A stretch of 64,000 nucleotides of DNA. Source: Agelas oroides. Lineage: Eukaryota > Porifera > Demospongiae > Agelasida > Agelasidae. A program made the translations under genes and the position numbers. The stretch spans positions 6,108,620 to 6,172,619 of the forward strand of contig OX422200.1 of the NCBI GenBank assembly GCA_949130485.1. Reading direction: 5' to 3'. Below the pieces are notes generated by a model, which was not told the DNA's origin, searched no databases, and worked only from the letters and a program-made list of their open reading frames with translations. Below are positions 35,901 to 45,544 of the stretch, one piece after another (the first letter of the stretch is position 1; every line of letters begins with the position of its first letter).

Positions 35901-38900
35901 AAAATAAACAACTGATTGGGACAACTGAAGGGCTTCATTCCTGGTATTGCGCTAAATTGGATCAACCCAAAATTAATTAGTGGCCACTTGTGCAAAGTTG
36001 GATCCACCCATAAATTCTCAGAATTGAATTTCTTGCGCTAGATTGGATCATGTGTTTTATTTGAATAAATATGCTACTCACACTATAAGCAATATTGCAT
36101 AGTGGGAGAAGTGGGACAAAGGTGTCTCCCCTCCCACGCGAAGTGTGGAAAGCTCTAAAAATGCTACTTTGTAAGGCTCTGAAAACACTATTTTGGAGCT
36201 TGGACTGTCATCAAAATGGCACTCGAACATTGATGAGTCGTCAAAGCACGCATCAAAGCTGTAGACTATACTGGTATATAGGTACACAAACATTGACGAG
36301 ATAGTCGTTCCTACCGCATGAATTGCGGTGACTCCAAGTAACACTTTGGAAAAGCTGTTTCTGAGTTTGGACACTTGTAAAAGCAGTGAAGAGTGGTACC
36401 GAGTCAAACGTGAATGAGTCCAAAGCTGGTGTTCAAATGTCGACAAGGTTTCGGTCATCTTGTGCAAAGCACGAAAGCTCCGAATAAATATTGCCTTTGA
36501 AATGCCTTGAAAAAGCAATTTCTCAACATGGACCCTCATAGCCTGGTACCTGGCGCGGAGGAAGAGCGCCTGGTACACACTGATGCGCTTCCGGTTAATT
36601 AAAAATGGCGTTGCTCACGTTTATGATGTTTACACTGTTTAGGGGCGTGTGCTCTGACAAAATTGAAGTAGTAAACATCCTGACGTGGACCAGTTAGCGA
36701 AAATGACATCGGTGTGCCACCTTTGCTGATCCTCTGTGGCTTATAGCCACCATAGAGTAGCATTGTTTGGTAAAATAGCTAGCCAGGAAAGACTAGCATC
36801 AAGGATAAGCGCTCTGTTGGATATAACGTTGAACCATGACGACGGCTTACCGAATCTCATGTGTGCGAAGTGCAAGCGGAGAGTTGAAAGTTTAGAGAAC
36901 CATACTTGGGGTCGCAAGTCGCTGAAGGGCTTGATAAATTGCTTGCTGAAAATCCGAACTTTCATTATCCTGACAAGTTAATTTTATCGAGTCCGAACTC
37001 TGACATCACATAACACGGAAGAATCAGAAAATAGTCCGGAGTCCCCACATCTTGGGGAGATTAAATGCATGCGCAAACAGTGTGTACCAGGCGCTTCTCC
37101 GTTTTTCGCGTGCGCCGGGGACGAGGCATCATGGGGCCCAAGAGTGGTGCTTGAACATCCACGAGATATCATATCTAATAGTTTCGGCCTCGTTTGCTAT
37201 CACTGGCAATATAAAATATGGGCCGTGCCACCTTGGCAAACTCTAAGGGCGGGCCCTGTTACCATCATTCTCACTCAGGCTTATTTGCCATTAACAGTAT
37301 GTTGTCACATGGGAAGCCATAAGATGAAAGGCACCGACAGTGGGATATATCATGTAGCAAGACAGCTGAGTGATATGGCTAATATCACCTATGTCATATC
37401 ACCCTCGTAGGCGGTCCTAGACAAATTATACGCGCAGCTCGCCAAAGTCCAGCAAGAAGTTGGTTAATCGTAGCAGTGGGGTATCGTTTGCCATCCTCTC
37501 GACGAGCTTCGATGACAAACGCAGGTAGCCACTTGTTCAAAAGTGATATCGTCGGGTTCTCAAGCAAGTTGTCTGGACACTTCTCGCGCGTTCTCCAAGC
37601 GTCGAACACACATAACGCTCACTGGGTACTTCGCTCGATATTTTTCGGCATATAAGTTATCCCTTACATGCAGTCTCTGGGTCTTAGCAGCTCACGCATT
37701 CCTGCCATCGCCATGCAGGCTCTTCACAACTAGTCGCAACTGGTTTGAATCGCAGTTTGAATTGGTTGCTACGATACAGTGCACAGCTACGTCACTAGTT
37801 GCTATGGAAGCCTTTCATCTCCCATAGTGACAAGCCAATTAACACACTGTAGTGTCTGCGACCATATCGCAGACACTACTGTGTGTTAACTAATACTTGA
37901 GAGTAATGTTTAGTCTATTACCCTAATATTATAACAAAAGGAGCATGTCTGAACAAAGCAGAACAAACTGCAACTTGGCATTTTTTATTGTGTTAGATGT
38001 GCTTTCTTTGGTACACTGCATGAACAGGGCCATTAGCTTATTGTTTAGCTATCGATGTTTGCAGTAGCTGATATGTTTGTTTTTATGTGTTTTGATCACT
38101 TTCTAGTTGTGCGGTGCCACGTAGACTCTTCTCCTCTGCCCTGGGTATCAACCTTCATCAACATCCAAAACTGCTTCATCCAGTGGACGAATTGTAGTGA
38201 GCAGTTTTGCCAGGCACTTTGCAGTATTGGTCTTGTGCATTTCATGGAGACAGAGTTGAACAAATTAACAACAATGATGTCAAATGTTGTAAGTGAATAC
38301 TAGCCCATGGTCCTGTGTATTGTTGGGCAGCACCACTTTAAAATCCCAGATTCAAAGGTCTGTGTATGATACACTCTCTATCTTGCAAAAACAAATTCAT
38401 GGACTAGACTTGAGAACTTTATGATCCACTCATTCGATTTTTCCCTTAATTCTGGCTTTGTACAAGCAAAGTAACCGCACCCCAAGATGCTCATAAGAGG
38501 TTAGTGCTGCAGGTTTACCTTGGCTCGAACACTTTAGAGTTCAGTGCTATACGTAGGTAAAATGCTTGTTAGTAGGCTTTAGGAAAAGACAAAGTTCACT
38601 GCTACTTAGCTACAAGACCAGAAGTAGAAGGCTTTAGAGATCATTTACCTGAGGTAGAAAGCCTTAGAGTTCAGAGTTTTGTGGCTTCTTAAAAAAGCTT
38701 TACACACATTCCAATACTAACCCACAAGGATCTGTTAGTTTCACTTCATTTGTACTGAGTATTAGGTGCAGACTGTCATGTTTAACCCTTTAAAACAACC
38801 GATGATGCTTTTTGGCATCATCAGTTTTTGGCCACATGTTATCAGTTGGCGCAATCTGTTTTGAAGATAGGTTCTGCACTAGCAGAAAGGGTGGGACAGG

Positions 38901-41900
38901 GGGAGGTGGGTGGGTGCACCGCTCTGGCTGACAGTGCATGGCTGCTATTGCAGCTGGCTGTAGAAAAGCCCTGGTCAGCGCCGGGTGGGCCATTTGTCTG
39001 CTTTCTTGTACAAACGGGCGTAGAAAACGCTCCTTTCACCTTGTAGGGACTCCATTTCAGGCATTTTAGGCAGCTTTTAGTCTGGAAGAGTGTTCTCTGG
39101 TCGGAGGGCCCTGACCATTGAACGTTCGCTAATGAGTGGATGTGGCAAAGGTCGTGAACCCACAGAGGATGTGTCAATAAAGCTTTGACTCAAGTTTCCG
39201 GTGCTGGCTCCAAGCAGAAGTGGAAATATGGACCAAGGAAGGTATCCATAGCATAATAAAGACCTCCAGTAAATAGCCTATGGTAGTTAAAGAGTTAAAA
39301 GAGCAGACTAGCTATAATGCCAGGTGTTACAGTTAGTAAAAAACACATTCCATGTGATACGGCACTCATAAACTCCTGTAGCTACAAAGTGCCCAACATA
39401 GATGCCAGGTGTTACAGTTGGTGCAAAAAACATTTCCATGTGTATCTCATGGATTGAGCATAATTCTGTAGAGCGGTTCATAAGCTCCTGCTATGTAGTA
39501 TACAAAGTCTAAGGGAAAGTTGTGTACATACTGTCCCAAAGTTTGATATTGTGACATTCACTGCTCAAAGTTAATGCAACCTTTCAATGATACTGTGATC
39601 ACCTTCATCAGGCAAGCTAGAGTGTGGAGATCAAAGTAGGTACAAAAATGAGGGCATTAATAAAGGTATAGGGTGATGGTTGCACAAACAAAACAATGCA
39701 CTAATATCATTCCAGACCATTCCGAACATTGCTGACTGCTATCCCTTGGTCCTTATTTGTCAGTGCCTCTTTGACTATGCATCGGAAGAGCAGGGCCGTA
39801 GCAAGCACTTGGAAACTGGTCCGGCCATATGAGTGTGGTTAAGCCACACCTCTAATTAATTAAGTGACATCATGTCCAGTGCTTTGTTGTTGTATAGCCA
39901 TTGCCACTGGCTAAATCTGGCAAGCAGGTTGGAAGGCAGAGGAAACTGCTTTCTTTTGACCAAATGTGCGCTTGAGTTATAAATTATACTTAACTGACTG
40001 ATGTGGCTTTTCGGGGATATCATCCTGTGGTCGTGGAATCAGTAACACTGCCAGTTGGCCATGATGAGGTACAAGCATGAGTTATATAGCTCGGTGCAGC
40101 TGTGCAAGTGCGAAAATAAATACGTTAATTGTTACGTATGTGAGTGTGCACGACATGACATAAGGAATAACATTGCAGCCGCGTAGCCCAAAATTTTATA
40201 GGGTGGGATATTCATTATTACGCATGCACAGTTCCAAAATGACCATGAAAGCTGGTCTGGCCAAAACCGGACCAGCTGGACTGCTTGCTATAGCCATGAA
40301 GAGTCTGTCTTTCCTGTCAATGATTCCCAGTCAATATGGTGGTTTTGTGACCATCTATGTAGGGCAACTGCAGATTTGTCTGTCTCTCCATACTCTGTCT
40401 CTCCATACGTTGTTTTTTGAGTCTTGTGATTAGACGTCTCCCTGTCTGCCCAATGTAAACCTGATCACAATTATAGCATGGTATCTGGTAGGTGATAGGT
40501 ATGTACTGTGTTTGTCTTATGTGTGGTGCAAATTTCTATTCATAGGATGGATCTGAGAGTGCATTAGGGGCACCATCCCGCCCTGTGTTGGCTATTCTCT
40601 ACAACTGTATCCAGAAACAAAATTGTTTACCATCATTTCTTAGAGCAACTGATCTCCATACTTCGCTTGAGGTTTTTACGATGTCTCAAGACCTCAAGAC
40701 TAGGTGGCTGTCGAAACTTATATTGGGGTTTCTACTACCTTCACTAACAGCACAACAACAGAGCTTATTACAACTTACGCCTCATGAAGTAATGTACCTT
40801 TTGAGCACACTAAATGATGCATCTCAATCTCCTGATCTTTCTGCTGATGGTTATTCAGCATCTGAACTTCTTCAAGGCCTACTACACTTTTTGGAAGTGG
40901 AAGAAAACCTTCATATCTGTGTTGATTCTATACTGCTCAAAAGTTTGAAGCTCTTTCTCACGTCAAGTGAACAAGGTCTGCAGAAGCTAGTTCTTCATAT
41001 AGTATGGAATATACTCACTGACACAAACGATGCCCATACTAAGGAGACTTTCCTGAGTTTGCCGGACTTAGTCCCAGTGATCAAAACATTGAAAGTCAGT
41101 TCTGAACTTGAAATTCTCTACAAGTGTGTCTTAATTCGAACCCAACAATCAGAATCTTTAGAATGTGGTATGTTACATATATAAGTGTCAGATAACTAGA
41201 TACAGGAAATAGTAGGGCTTAGTATTACTGTAATAAACTCTTGGTATTACTTGGTAACCGAAGGAAGTTTTTTTTTTACATTACCATGTCAAGGGCAAGA
41301 ATTAGTTTGCATGAAAGTAAGCCACTTCAGTAATCCCTGGATTTGAAACTTCTGCTAAGGTTAAAGCTGTCGACCCTACTTTTGGTATTCATCTCTGACT
41401 GGCAAGATGTTACTTATTCCCGTCACTGTGCCTAGCAAGCTAGCTAGCTTGTAATTACTTACAATTGATGACTTGGAACGTGGCATCAAGCTGCAGTTTA
41501 GTTTTCTGTTTACATCAGCCCTTTGCCCTCTTTTGTGGACTATTCAAAACTATAAAAAATCACAGTGCATCAAGCAGCTACCATATGCACCACTGGTTCT
41601 GGTGTCAAACTATAGTGGTAGAGTTGATAGAGAGACCTACATCAAAACAGACATATCGTATTTTAGTGAAATCGAGAAGTCACTAGAGGGAGCTTGAGCA
41701 AGCTCCATACTATAGTGGGACTGCATTGTGCAAGTGTATGTATACTTGTCCACTGGTTTGCTTGGACCGACCACTTACCATAAATTTCAAAGAGAAAATG
41801 TCACAAAGATTGAATGTCCACATCACTTCAACTTAGCCAATTAAGAGCAAGAGCAGCCAGACTGCGGTGTCAGCTTGAGACTGGTCCGGAGTGAACTCAA

Positions 41901-44110
41901 GTTGAATGCATTTACAGCATGTGTAGCAACTTACTTAGGTTCCTGTAAGCTACCCAAGTATAGACTATGACAGATCTAGACAGAGAAAGCTTTTTACATA
42001 TGACAGAGGTTACTTTAAGCTGTGCATGAACAACAAATTAGGCTGCTCAAACACAGCAGAGATTCCACTACTAACTAGCTCATGGTTTGAGTGTGCAGCG
42101 TAGCTTCTGCCTGTATAATGATAGTCACCCTGGCTGGACAAATAGCTGCATTGTCTGCATGTGTCATCACCTACCTCTGCATGGTGCATGAGGACTGCCT
42201 TAATGCACAAGCTGTGAAAATTCTCTGCTTGAAAAGCTACTTGTTCAGGCTTACCCAACGATGATGAAGTATCGCCCTAACGATTAATCCTATACTGTAT
42301 TAAGACCTATAACATACTTGTGTCACTTATAATTGTACACTATTACACAGGAGCATTGGATCTCCTTGCATATGCGAGAGGATGCTTTCAGTATCAGAAG
42401 TACAGCGAATGCAGTCTAGTAGCTGATCAAATATTGCAGCAGGTGAATGAAAACAAGCTGGAACAGTTAATAGCCAATGAAGCACACCTCCTGAATGGAA
42501 AATCTCTCTACTTTGTATATCAAAAACGACAACACATGTTTCTTAAAACTCAGAGTTCACAGCCCATCAAGGAAGTAGAAACCCTAAAGAAAGAGTGCTA
42601 TGAAAAAGCAAAAGGGACTATTCTGCATCTAGGTATTGCTCAAGACCATGGCTTCCTTGATATGGAAGGATCGAGATATCTTGATTATGCCATGATTGAT
42701 TATCTTCGTGAAACTAACAACCTCGGTAACTGCCAGCGCTGCTTACTTTGCCGAAAAAAGGCAAAACTAAGACGCAGCCATGTTTATCCAAGGTCCATCC
42801 TGAAGAAGATAGCCAGAGACTTGATAGAGGGACAGGATCACAAGGTCTTTACTAATATAACTGTTAAAGTAGTGAAAAGGTCAGCTGGGGGAATGACTTA
42901 TGGTATGCTTTGTGCCCAGTGTGAACAATGCCTTTCTCAGAATGGTGAAGAGCAATTTGCCAAGCACATACACAATAGAATTTGTGTTGATCGTGAAATG
43001 GTACAGTCACAACTCAAACTCAAATATGGTAGCTGGCTTTATGATTTTTGCATTGGTATCATCTTTCGTGGAATGGCTATCTGTGACCAGTTTATCCGAT
43101 TTGGAACAGATCAAGTCATCTATAAGCTGTTCACTGATTGTCGCAAGCATTTGCTTTCTCTACCAACAAAGTTTCCAGTACAGAACAGTGATAATAAGCC
43201 AACAACTGCGGCACCAGTGGAAAGTGCCTCGTCACCATTTTTACCTCCAGGTAGTCCTCTTCCAATCTCCTTCCTTGTGAATCCTACAGTTGATGTACCT
43301 CCAGATGATTCTAAACTGGGATACCTTACTGATGTCATGATTACTCCTGGGATATCTTTTATCCTTGTTGATCTTGATACTGGCGAATTTTTGCATGACA
43401 AGCCACCATCATCAATCCTTGCTCATTTCGACCGCATGAACATTCTAGTTCAGTTGCAACCTTCATCTGCTCCCTCATCCCTACAATACAAGATTAAACC
43501 ATGTGGTGGTGAGCTTGTAGTTCCTGAAGAGTATGAGAGATGGCAGGTTATCCCCACAGGAGTTTGGAAGGCCTTTTTTTCTTTGGTGGAAGCTTCAGCG
43601 AACTTCCATGAGGCCAAAAGAAGCCATGAAAGCACTCAAGCCCAGTCAAGTACTAGCTCTCCAAAAACAGATGGCACCATGTCTGCTAACTTTATATATT
43701 CCTTTGATAGCAGCTTTCATCAGAAGGATTCTACTGTTGTTTCTTTGCTTCCAGACTGTTACGCACTTGTGCCTGATGAAGACTCTGACAGCTGTGAAAT
43801 CACCATTCAATTTCCAAGAAGTCATGAAGTTATGATGTGTACATGCAGGGAATGGGGACATGAGCAGAGACTTACGTATTTCGTTGTTGAGGACGGCAGT
43901 AGACCCTACATTGTTTTTGTTCTCTCTCTTCCGGGCTTACATGTTGTGGATGGGATATTTTTGGACATACACAGCTGCACAGTAATTCTTCCTTTCCTTG
44001 ACAAAAAAAGCAAGAAAAACCACCCACTGAAACCATCAGTCATTCAAGCGCTTTTGAAACAAAGCCCAGAAATTGAAGAATACATTCGTATTCGATCACA
44101 GCTTTCTTAA
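23975..44110 (+). CDS. 1274-aa helical-repeat protein with HNH/treble-clef-like zinc site
   Basis: Exons: 23975-24209, 28748-28917, 33863-34418, 35124-35423, 38107-38288, 40546-41167, 42351-44110. All junctions are GT-AG and phases match to TAA at 44108. The start is the first ATG in the open frame. Residues 1 to about 690 are leucine-rich amphipathic helices (e.g. LLKCLTVCEQNRLILMERG), like ARM/HEAT repeats; about 690-800 look TPR-like. Residues 816-882 hold CQRCLLC, RRSHVYPRSIL and CAQCEQC: C819-x2-C822, H832 and C876-x2-C879, with a following GEEQF. This pattern resembles HNH-type or treble-clef zinc sites of the bacterial CxxC...SHIIPR...CxxCE kind. The C-terminal 380 residues look like a beta-rich domain I cannot name. 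Nuclease activity is not shown; the fold and role are inference. Introns are packed with transposons, all outside exons. Confidence 0.8.
24860..26742 (+). mobile_element. 5'-truncated non-LTR retrotransposon in intron 1
   Basis: A reverse transcriptase frame is followed by a short (TTAA)n-like stretch at 26540-26556 and an A-rich tail at 26711-26745. The remnant has the same orientation as the host gene. The 5' side begins near 24860 with RT-linked sequence in a shifted frame, and no endonuclease domain is present. Confidence 0.75.
24935..26542 (+). CDS. Reverse transcriptase, non-LTR (CR1/Jockey-like)
   Basis: A 535-codon open frame with all core RT motifs: KTRKATGADGITAQML, PIPKTGNPESPSNYRPIS, FFDLCKAFDSVPH (motif A aspartates), SGVPQGSVLGPLLFLVYID (motif B) and MYADDIALYS (catalytic YADD). 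The C-terminal region has the usual LYKSLIRPHMEYACPVWDP stretch. The first codon is not ATG, so the frame is the 3' part of a longer polyprotein whose endonuclease is missing. The long uninterrupted frame suggests a fairly recent insertion. The family level is inferred from motif wording only. Confidence 0.85.
   Translation: MDGMALILADYSWFDSALAPSTSTSTIPEEYLCSDEQILGLLSSLKTRKATGADGITAQMLKATGTSIVKSITKLFNLSLKTGIFPTDWKFARVVPIPKTGNPESPSNYRPISILPIISKLLEKHVHKLLYQHLNNNCPLSPNQWGFTEGKSTTTALLSFVHECQEALDNGGEVCSVFFDLCKAFDSVPHQPLLCKLFHLQVNPFLLRWIHNYLSSRTQSVVLDGAQSDPLPVVSGVPQGSVLGPLLFLVYIDGASNTVLHGKIAMYADDIALYSIIKNPSDYTYLQSDITSLCSWLAINHLTLNLTKCCYMLFSRKHQQTLPDTDLYVGNTHALARVDHYKYLGLNFSTDLSWSHHVGLICKKTRKLVGMLYRNFYQFSSSHILVKLYKSLIRPHMEYACPVWDPHLKKHIQALENVQKFALRVCSKSWSSDYATLLDTLSMPTLSDRRETLKLCLLFNILTGRVIYPSCPITVKNSPYTTRCSNTLQLVVPRARSNQYKHSFLPSTTERWNGLNFDANGCNSLTSFKYALLYY
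26814..27385. mobile_element. Repeat with direct terminal repeats, split by a nested MITE
   Basis: The sequence CATGATCTAATCTA followed by AAGAAATTCAATTC and GGAATTTATGGGTGGATC occurs at both ends in the same orientation (26814-26881, 27318-27385). A second copy lies in reverse orientation at 35648-36060. The interior is interrupted at 27065-27213 by a TAGCCTCG-family element. No coding capacity was recognised; direct terminal repeats suggest a short LTR-like element, but this is uncertain. Confidence 0.6.
27056..27222. mobile_element. Foldback-family MITE, 9-bp target duplication, empty site known
   Basis: The 149-bp element at 27065-27213 begins TAGCCTCTTCCCAGGC and ends GCCTGGGAACGAGGCTA. 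GCTGCTACT flanks it on both sides (27056-27064, 27214-27222). The related repeat at 35648-36060 contains the same locus without the element and with one copy of the 9-mer (35798-35806, reverse strand), which defines the insertion boundaries. Confidence 0.9.
28068..28449. mobile_element. MITE with TACCGTA(C/T)AGCGGGAAA ends
   Basis: The left end TACCGTACAGCGGGAAATA and the right end TTTCCCGCTATACGGTA are inverted. The inner arms share GCAAATTTTCGCG-type sequence, and the terminal TA on both sides fits a TA target duplication. About 380 bp, non-coding. A half copy sits at 19784-20000, and a shorter cousin with the same terminal theme at 61571-61765. Confidence 0.78.
28650..28700. mobile_element. 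Decayed TAGCCTCG-family remnant before exon 2
   Basis: CCAGGCCTTTTGGTTGCATCG and GGAGCCTGGAAACAAGGCTAG are recognisable as inner left and right ends of the family, but the outer left end is lost. It ends about 50 bp before the exon at 28748. Confidence 0.4.
29348..30136 (+). mobile_element. Transposon fragment with CxxC/CxCGH zinc-ribbon ORF
   Basis: It starts at TTAACCCTCGGTGCGCATGC; a matching inverted GCGCCGAGGGT lies at 30124-30134. The first 330 bp are about 93% identical (by eye) to the reverse strand of 49785-50107. At 29709-29870 the plus frame encodes RKVCPQCNTVVH twice in tandem, then VCDCGHAFASMK. These C-x2-C and C-x-C-G-H motifs fit a small zinc ribbon. A frame-shifted basic segment (MKRRKALLSEE) follows. 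TTAA at the left edge recalls piggyBac-like insertion; the right edge lacks it. Confidence 0.5.
30793..30849. repeat. Perfect 27-bp-arm palindrome
   Basis: Arms 30793-30819 and 30823-30849 are exact reverse complements around a 3-base loop. Each arm includes CACACTAGCCTTTTTGTTGC. The perfect symmetry suggests a very recent event or a hairpin RNA source; no target duplication is clear. Confidence 0.85.
31245..31291. mobile_element. 33-bp palindromic insertion with 7-bp target duplication
   Basis: Perfect arms of 16 bp flank a single central base (31252-31284). The ends are CATAGATA and TATCTATG, as in the element at 394-441. The direct repeat TTAGTAT flanks it on both sides (31245-31251, 31285-31291). 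Confidence 0.72.
31306..31731. mobile_element. 408-bp foldback-family element (TAGTCTCG type), 9-bp target duplication
   Basis: The element at 31315-31722 begins TAGTCTCGTGCCCAGACTA and ends GGTCTGGGAACGAGACTA. ATGTCAAAC flanks both sides (31306-31314, 31723-31731). Second-tier inverted motifs (CTGGTGAACTGCCTAT and ATAGGCAGTTCACCAG) lie further inside. It has about 260 bp of non-palindromic interior with no convincing frame. Confidence 0.88.
32253..32573 (-). pseudogene. Fragment of a charged-repeat transposon ORF
   Basis: On the minus strand, shifting frames encode MDSLIAEREARQ and then RRRLTRLRVQRHR and SWRQQREADQRRH. These Arg/Glu-rich segments resemble the REARL-type repeats that follow zinc ribbons in repetitive genes of some invertebrates. 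That recollection is general and untested. At least two frameshifts are present, so it is not functional. Confidence 0.3.
33219..33620. repeat. 14-bp minisatellite, 28 units
   Basis: Units are variants of CAATCTTCTCTGTG and CAATCTTCCGTGTG. The 402 bp equal 28 units of 14 bp plus two insertions of TCTTC. The unit has no stop codon in most frames, so long open frames appear on both strands (up to 166 codons) without being genes. The two unit types alternate irregularly, allowing higher-order comparison. Confidence 0.95.
33601..33691. repeat. Foldback at the end of the 14-bp array
   Basis: The last one and a half array units plus GATGAAACTTTTCATGCCC (33601-33641) return in inverted order at 33652-33691, around a 10-base loop, with one unpaired base. 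The array therefore ends in a snap-back copy of its own units. Confidence 0.85.
33732..33827 (+). pseudogene. Decayed duplicate of exon 2, lacking a splice donor
   Basis: The sequence aligns with the 3' half of the exon at 28748-28917: F-NEVAVR--LASL-S-LA-D-LKK is conserved at protein level. The donor AAAAAAGGTATAA has become AAAAAAATTGTGA, so the frame runs into TGA. An AG at 33730-33731 places the open frame in phase 0, the phase in which exon 2 ends. It could act as an alternative terminal exon, but simple decay is more likely. Confidence 0.65.
35648..36060. mobile_element. Reverse-oriented copy of the 26814-27385 repeat, uninterrupted
   Basis: The reverse complement shares CATGATCCAATCTAGCGCAAG, GGAATTTATGGGTGGATC at both ends and the GTTCTACTTTGGC and GAGCTATCCCATAAAT interior. 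It has no MITE at the position corresponding to 27065-27213, and the 9-mer AGTAGCAGC (35798-35806) occurs once. It lies in intron 4 of the HNH-like gene. Confidence 0.7.
36539..37128. mobile_element. Larger foldback-family element carrying a zinc-finger ORF fragment
   Basis: Outer ends TAGCCTGGTACCTGGCGC and GCGCCGGGGACGAGGCA are diverged family ends. Inner inverted arms are clearer: GCGCCTGGTACACACTG and CAGTGTGTACCAGGCGC, with GCATGCGC beside them. The same inner arms occur in the element at 63430-64000. No 9-bp duplication was found, consistent with age. Confidence 0.55.
36703..37014 (+). pseudogene. ZAD-like C2-C2 zinc finger fragment
   Basis: From an ATG at 36703 the frame reads MTSVCHLC, meets TGA, and continues through RVALFGKIASQERLASRI and LPNLMCAKCKRRVESLEN. 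It then shifts frame to LGSQVAEGLDKLLAEN and ends at TAA 37012. Two C-x2-C pairs about 45 residues apart resemble zinc-finger-associated (ZAD) treble clefs, which mediate protein contacts. One nonsense codon and one frameshift make it a pseudogene. It lies inside the foldback-family element, so it may be element-encoded or captured. Confidence 0.5.
37394..37609 (-). pseudogene. Crypton-type tyrosine recombinase N-terminal fragment
   Basis: The minus-strand peptide contains FDAWRTREKCPDNLLEN, LLNKWLPAFVIEARREDG and YPTATINQLLAGLWR. This matches the core-binding region seen in Crypton recombinases and their domesticated relatives (KIAA1958, ZMYM2/3/4, QRICH1): LNxWLxxFVxExRxxDGxxYPxxTxxxLLxGLxR. 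The catalytic domain with the Arg...His-x-x-Arg...Tyr residues is absent, and a TGA lies just upstream in frame. It is a remnant in intron 4 of the HNH-like gene. Confidence 0.6.
37839..37889. repeat. 23-bp-arm hairpin
   Basis: TTAACACACTGTAGTGTCTGC and its inverted partner differ by one base around a 5-base loop. The outer TTAA on each side could be the ends or a target duplication. Confidence 0.75.
38782..39298. mobile_element. Candidate TTAA-flanked MITE
   Basis: The left edge TTAACCCTTTAAAAC and the right edge GTAGTTAAAGAGTTAA are short imperfect inverted repeats bounded by TTAA. Just inside the left edge is a hairpin (GATGATGCTTTTTGGCATCATC). TTAA boundaries are used by piggyBac and Kolobok elements. 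There is no transposase. Confidence 0.45.
39299..40545. other. Intron sequence without recognised features
   Basis: Intron 5 of the HNH-like gene. A short duplicated phrase (GCCAGGTGTTACAGTT near 39319 and 39402) is visible, but I see no gene, RNA gene or defined element. Confidence 0.4.
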
Positions 44111-44439
44111 CTGCCTCAATAACAGTCAACATATGTCTAACTATTGTGTTTACATTGCTGTTTAATTAATATTGGTACATAAGAATTGTGCATTTATATA
44201 GTTTTTAGTATTTAAAGTTGTATTAAATTTGAAAAATTTTATTCATTTATTTTTTCCTTTAATTTGTAGATTTTGTAGTGAAAAGTCATTCTAGTGGTTT
44301 GACAGATTTTTCAACTGGTTCATGGACAGTTAATTTGTGGGCAGGGTTCTCTATAGGTGTGCTGCGCAACTCAGGAATGTCAATGGCTTTGGAAGTAGAG
44401 GGGAGTATTTACCTTTATGTTCAGTACTAGTACAGCTGC

Positions 44440-45420
44440 CCTTTTTGTTGTCTGTCTCATGGCTCCATGGTTGGGTGCCATGGGAAGGCTTGTCTGTTTT
44501 TATGTAGCTTGTCTCATGGTAGCTTCTCCGAAAGGAGTGCCAGGGGAAGGCTTTAATGTCCCTGTGTAGTCTATCCCTGGGTGCCAGAGGAAGGCTTGAA
44601 TGTTTGTCTTGGTATTCTGTCCACTGGTGTATTCCTAAAAGAGTCCCAGAGGAAGGCTAATTTATCTGTCAGCCTCTTGTGTAGTCTGTCTCCTGGTGTT
44701 CTAAGAGGGGCTCCAGAGGAAGACTTGTTTGTCATTATTTATGTAGTTTTGTCTCTTGCATGGTAACTTCCTAAAAGGTGTACCAAGGAAGGCTCCTACG
44801 TTTTTGTGTACTCTGTCCCTTGGTACTTTGAGAGGGGTACCAGGGGAAGGCTTGTCTAGATCTGTCTTTGATGACCTTTCCCCTGGTGTACTCTGAGAAG
44901 GTCCCAGAGGAAGGTTGACTTATTAATTGTGACCCGCTGAGTGAAAACACGGCACTTCTTGCAAATATTGACTTCAAGTTAGAGGCGATTTTATCTGTAC
45001 AGGTCGTTTTCTAGCTAAACTCAGATTAGTGCACCGTGTCACAGGGGGGGCTTGCACTGTATCATACTGAATTATGAAGCCCAGGTCTGCTATTAGTCTG
45101 TTGGTTTTCTTTATGTAGTCTGTCCCCTGGTGCTTTGGGAGAAGTTCCAGGGGAAGCTGGTCTGCCTTGGTAGTCTGTCTCCTGGTGCTCTGAGAGAGGG
45201 GCTCCAGAGGAAAACTCATCTGTCTTGGTGTGGTCAGTGTTCTGGTATAATCTGAGATGGGTACCAGGGGAAGGCTTGTCTGGCATTTGTGTAGTCTGTC
45301 CTTGGTACTCTGAGAGGGATACCAGGGAAAGGCTTGTCTGTGTCTATGTAGTCTGTCCCCTAGAGCTTCAAGAAAGGCTCCTTGGGAAGGCTTGTTTGTC
45401 ACTGTGTAGTTTATCTTGCT
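44440..45420. repeat. Degenerate minisatellite, unit about 65-75 bp
   Basis: The cores CCAGGGGAAGGCTTGTCTG and TGTAGTCTGTCCCCTGGT alternate at least ten times with variable spacers. The array is interrupted at about 44920-45090 by unique sequence. It lies 330 bp downstream of the stop codon of the HNH-like gene and may be partly in its 3' UTR. Confidence 0.75.
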
Positions 45421-45544
45421 GTAGCAAACAAGGTGATCCTTCTGAAAAGGCAAAGCCAACACTCCCAGTCCTCCCCTCGCATCATCTTCTATGCAACTTT
45501 TCCAATTAACCCCTCCCCACTCATTTTACAAGACATAGTGTATG

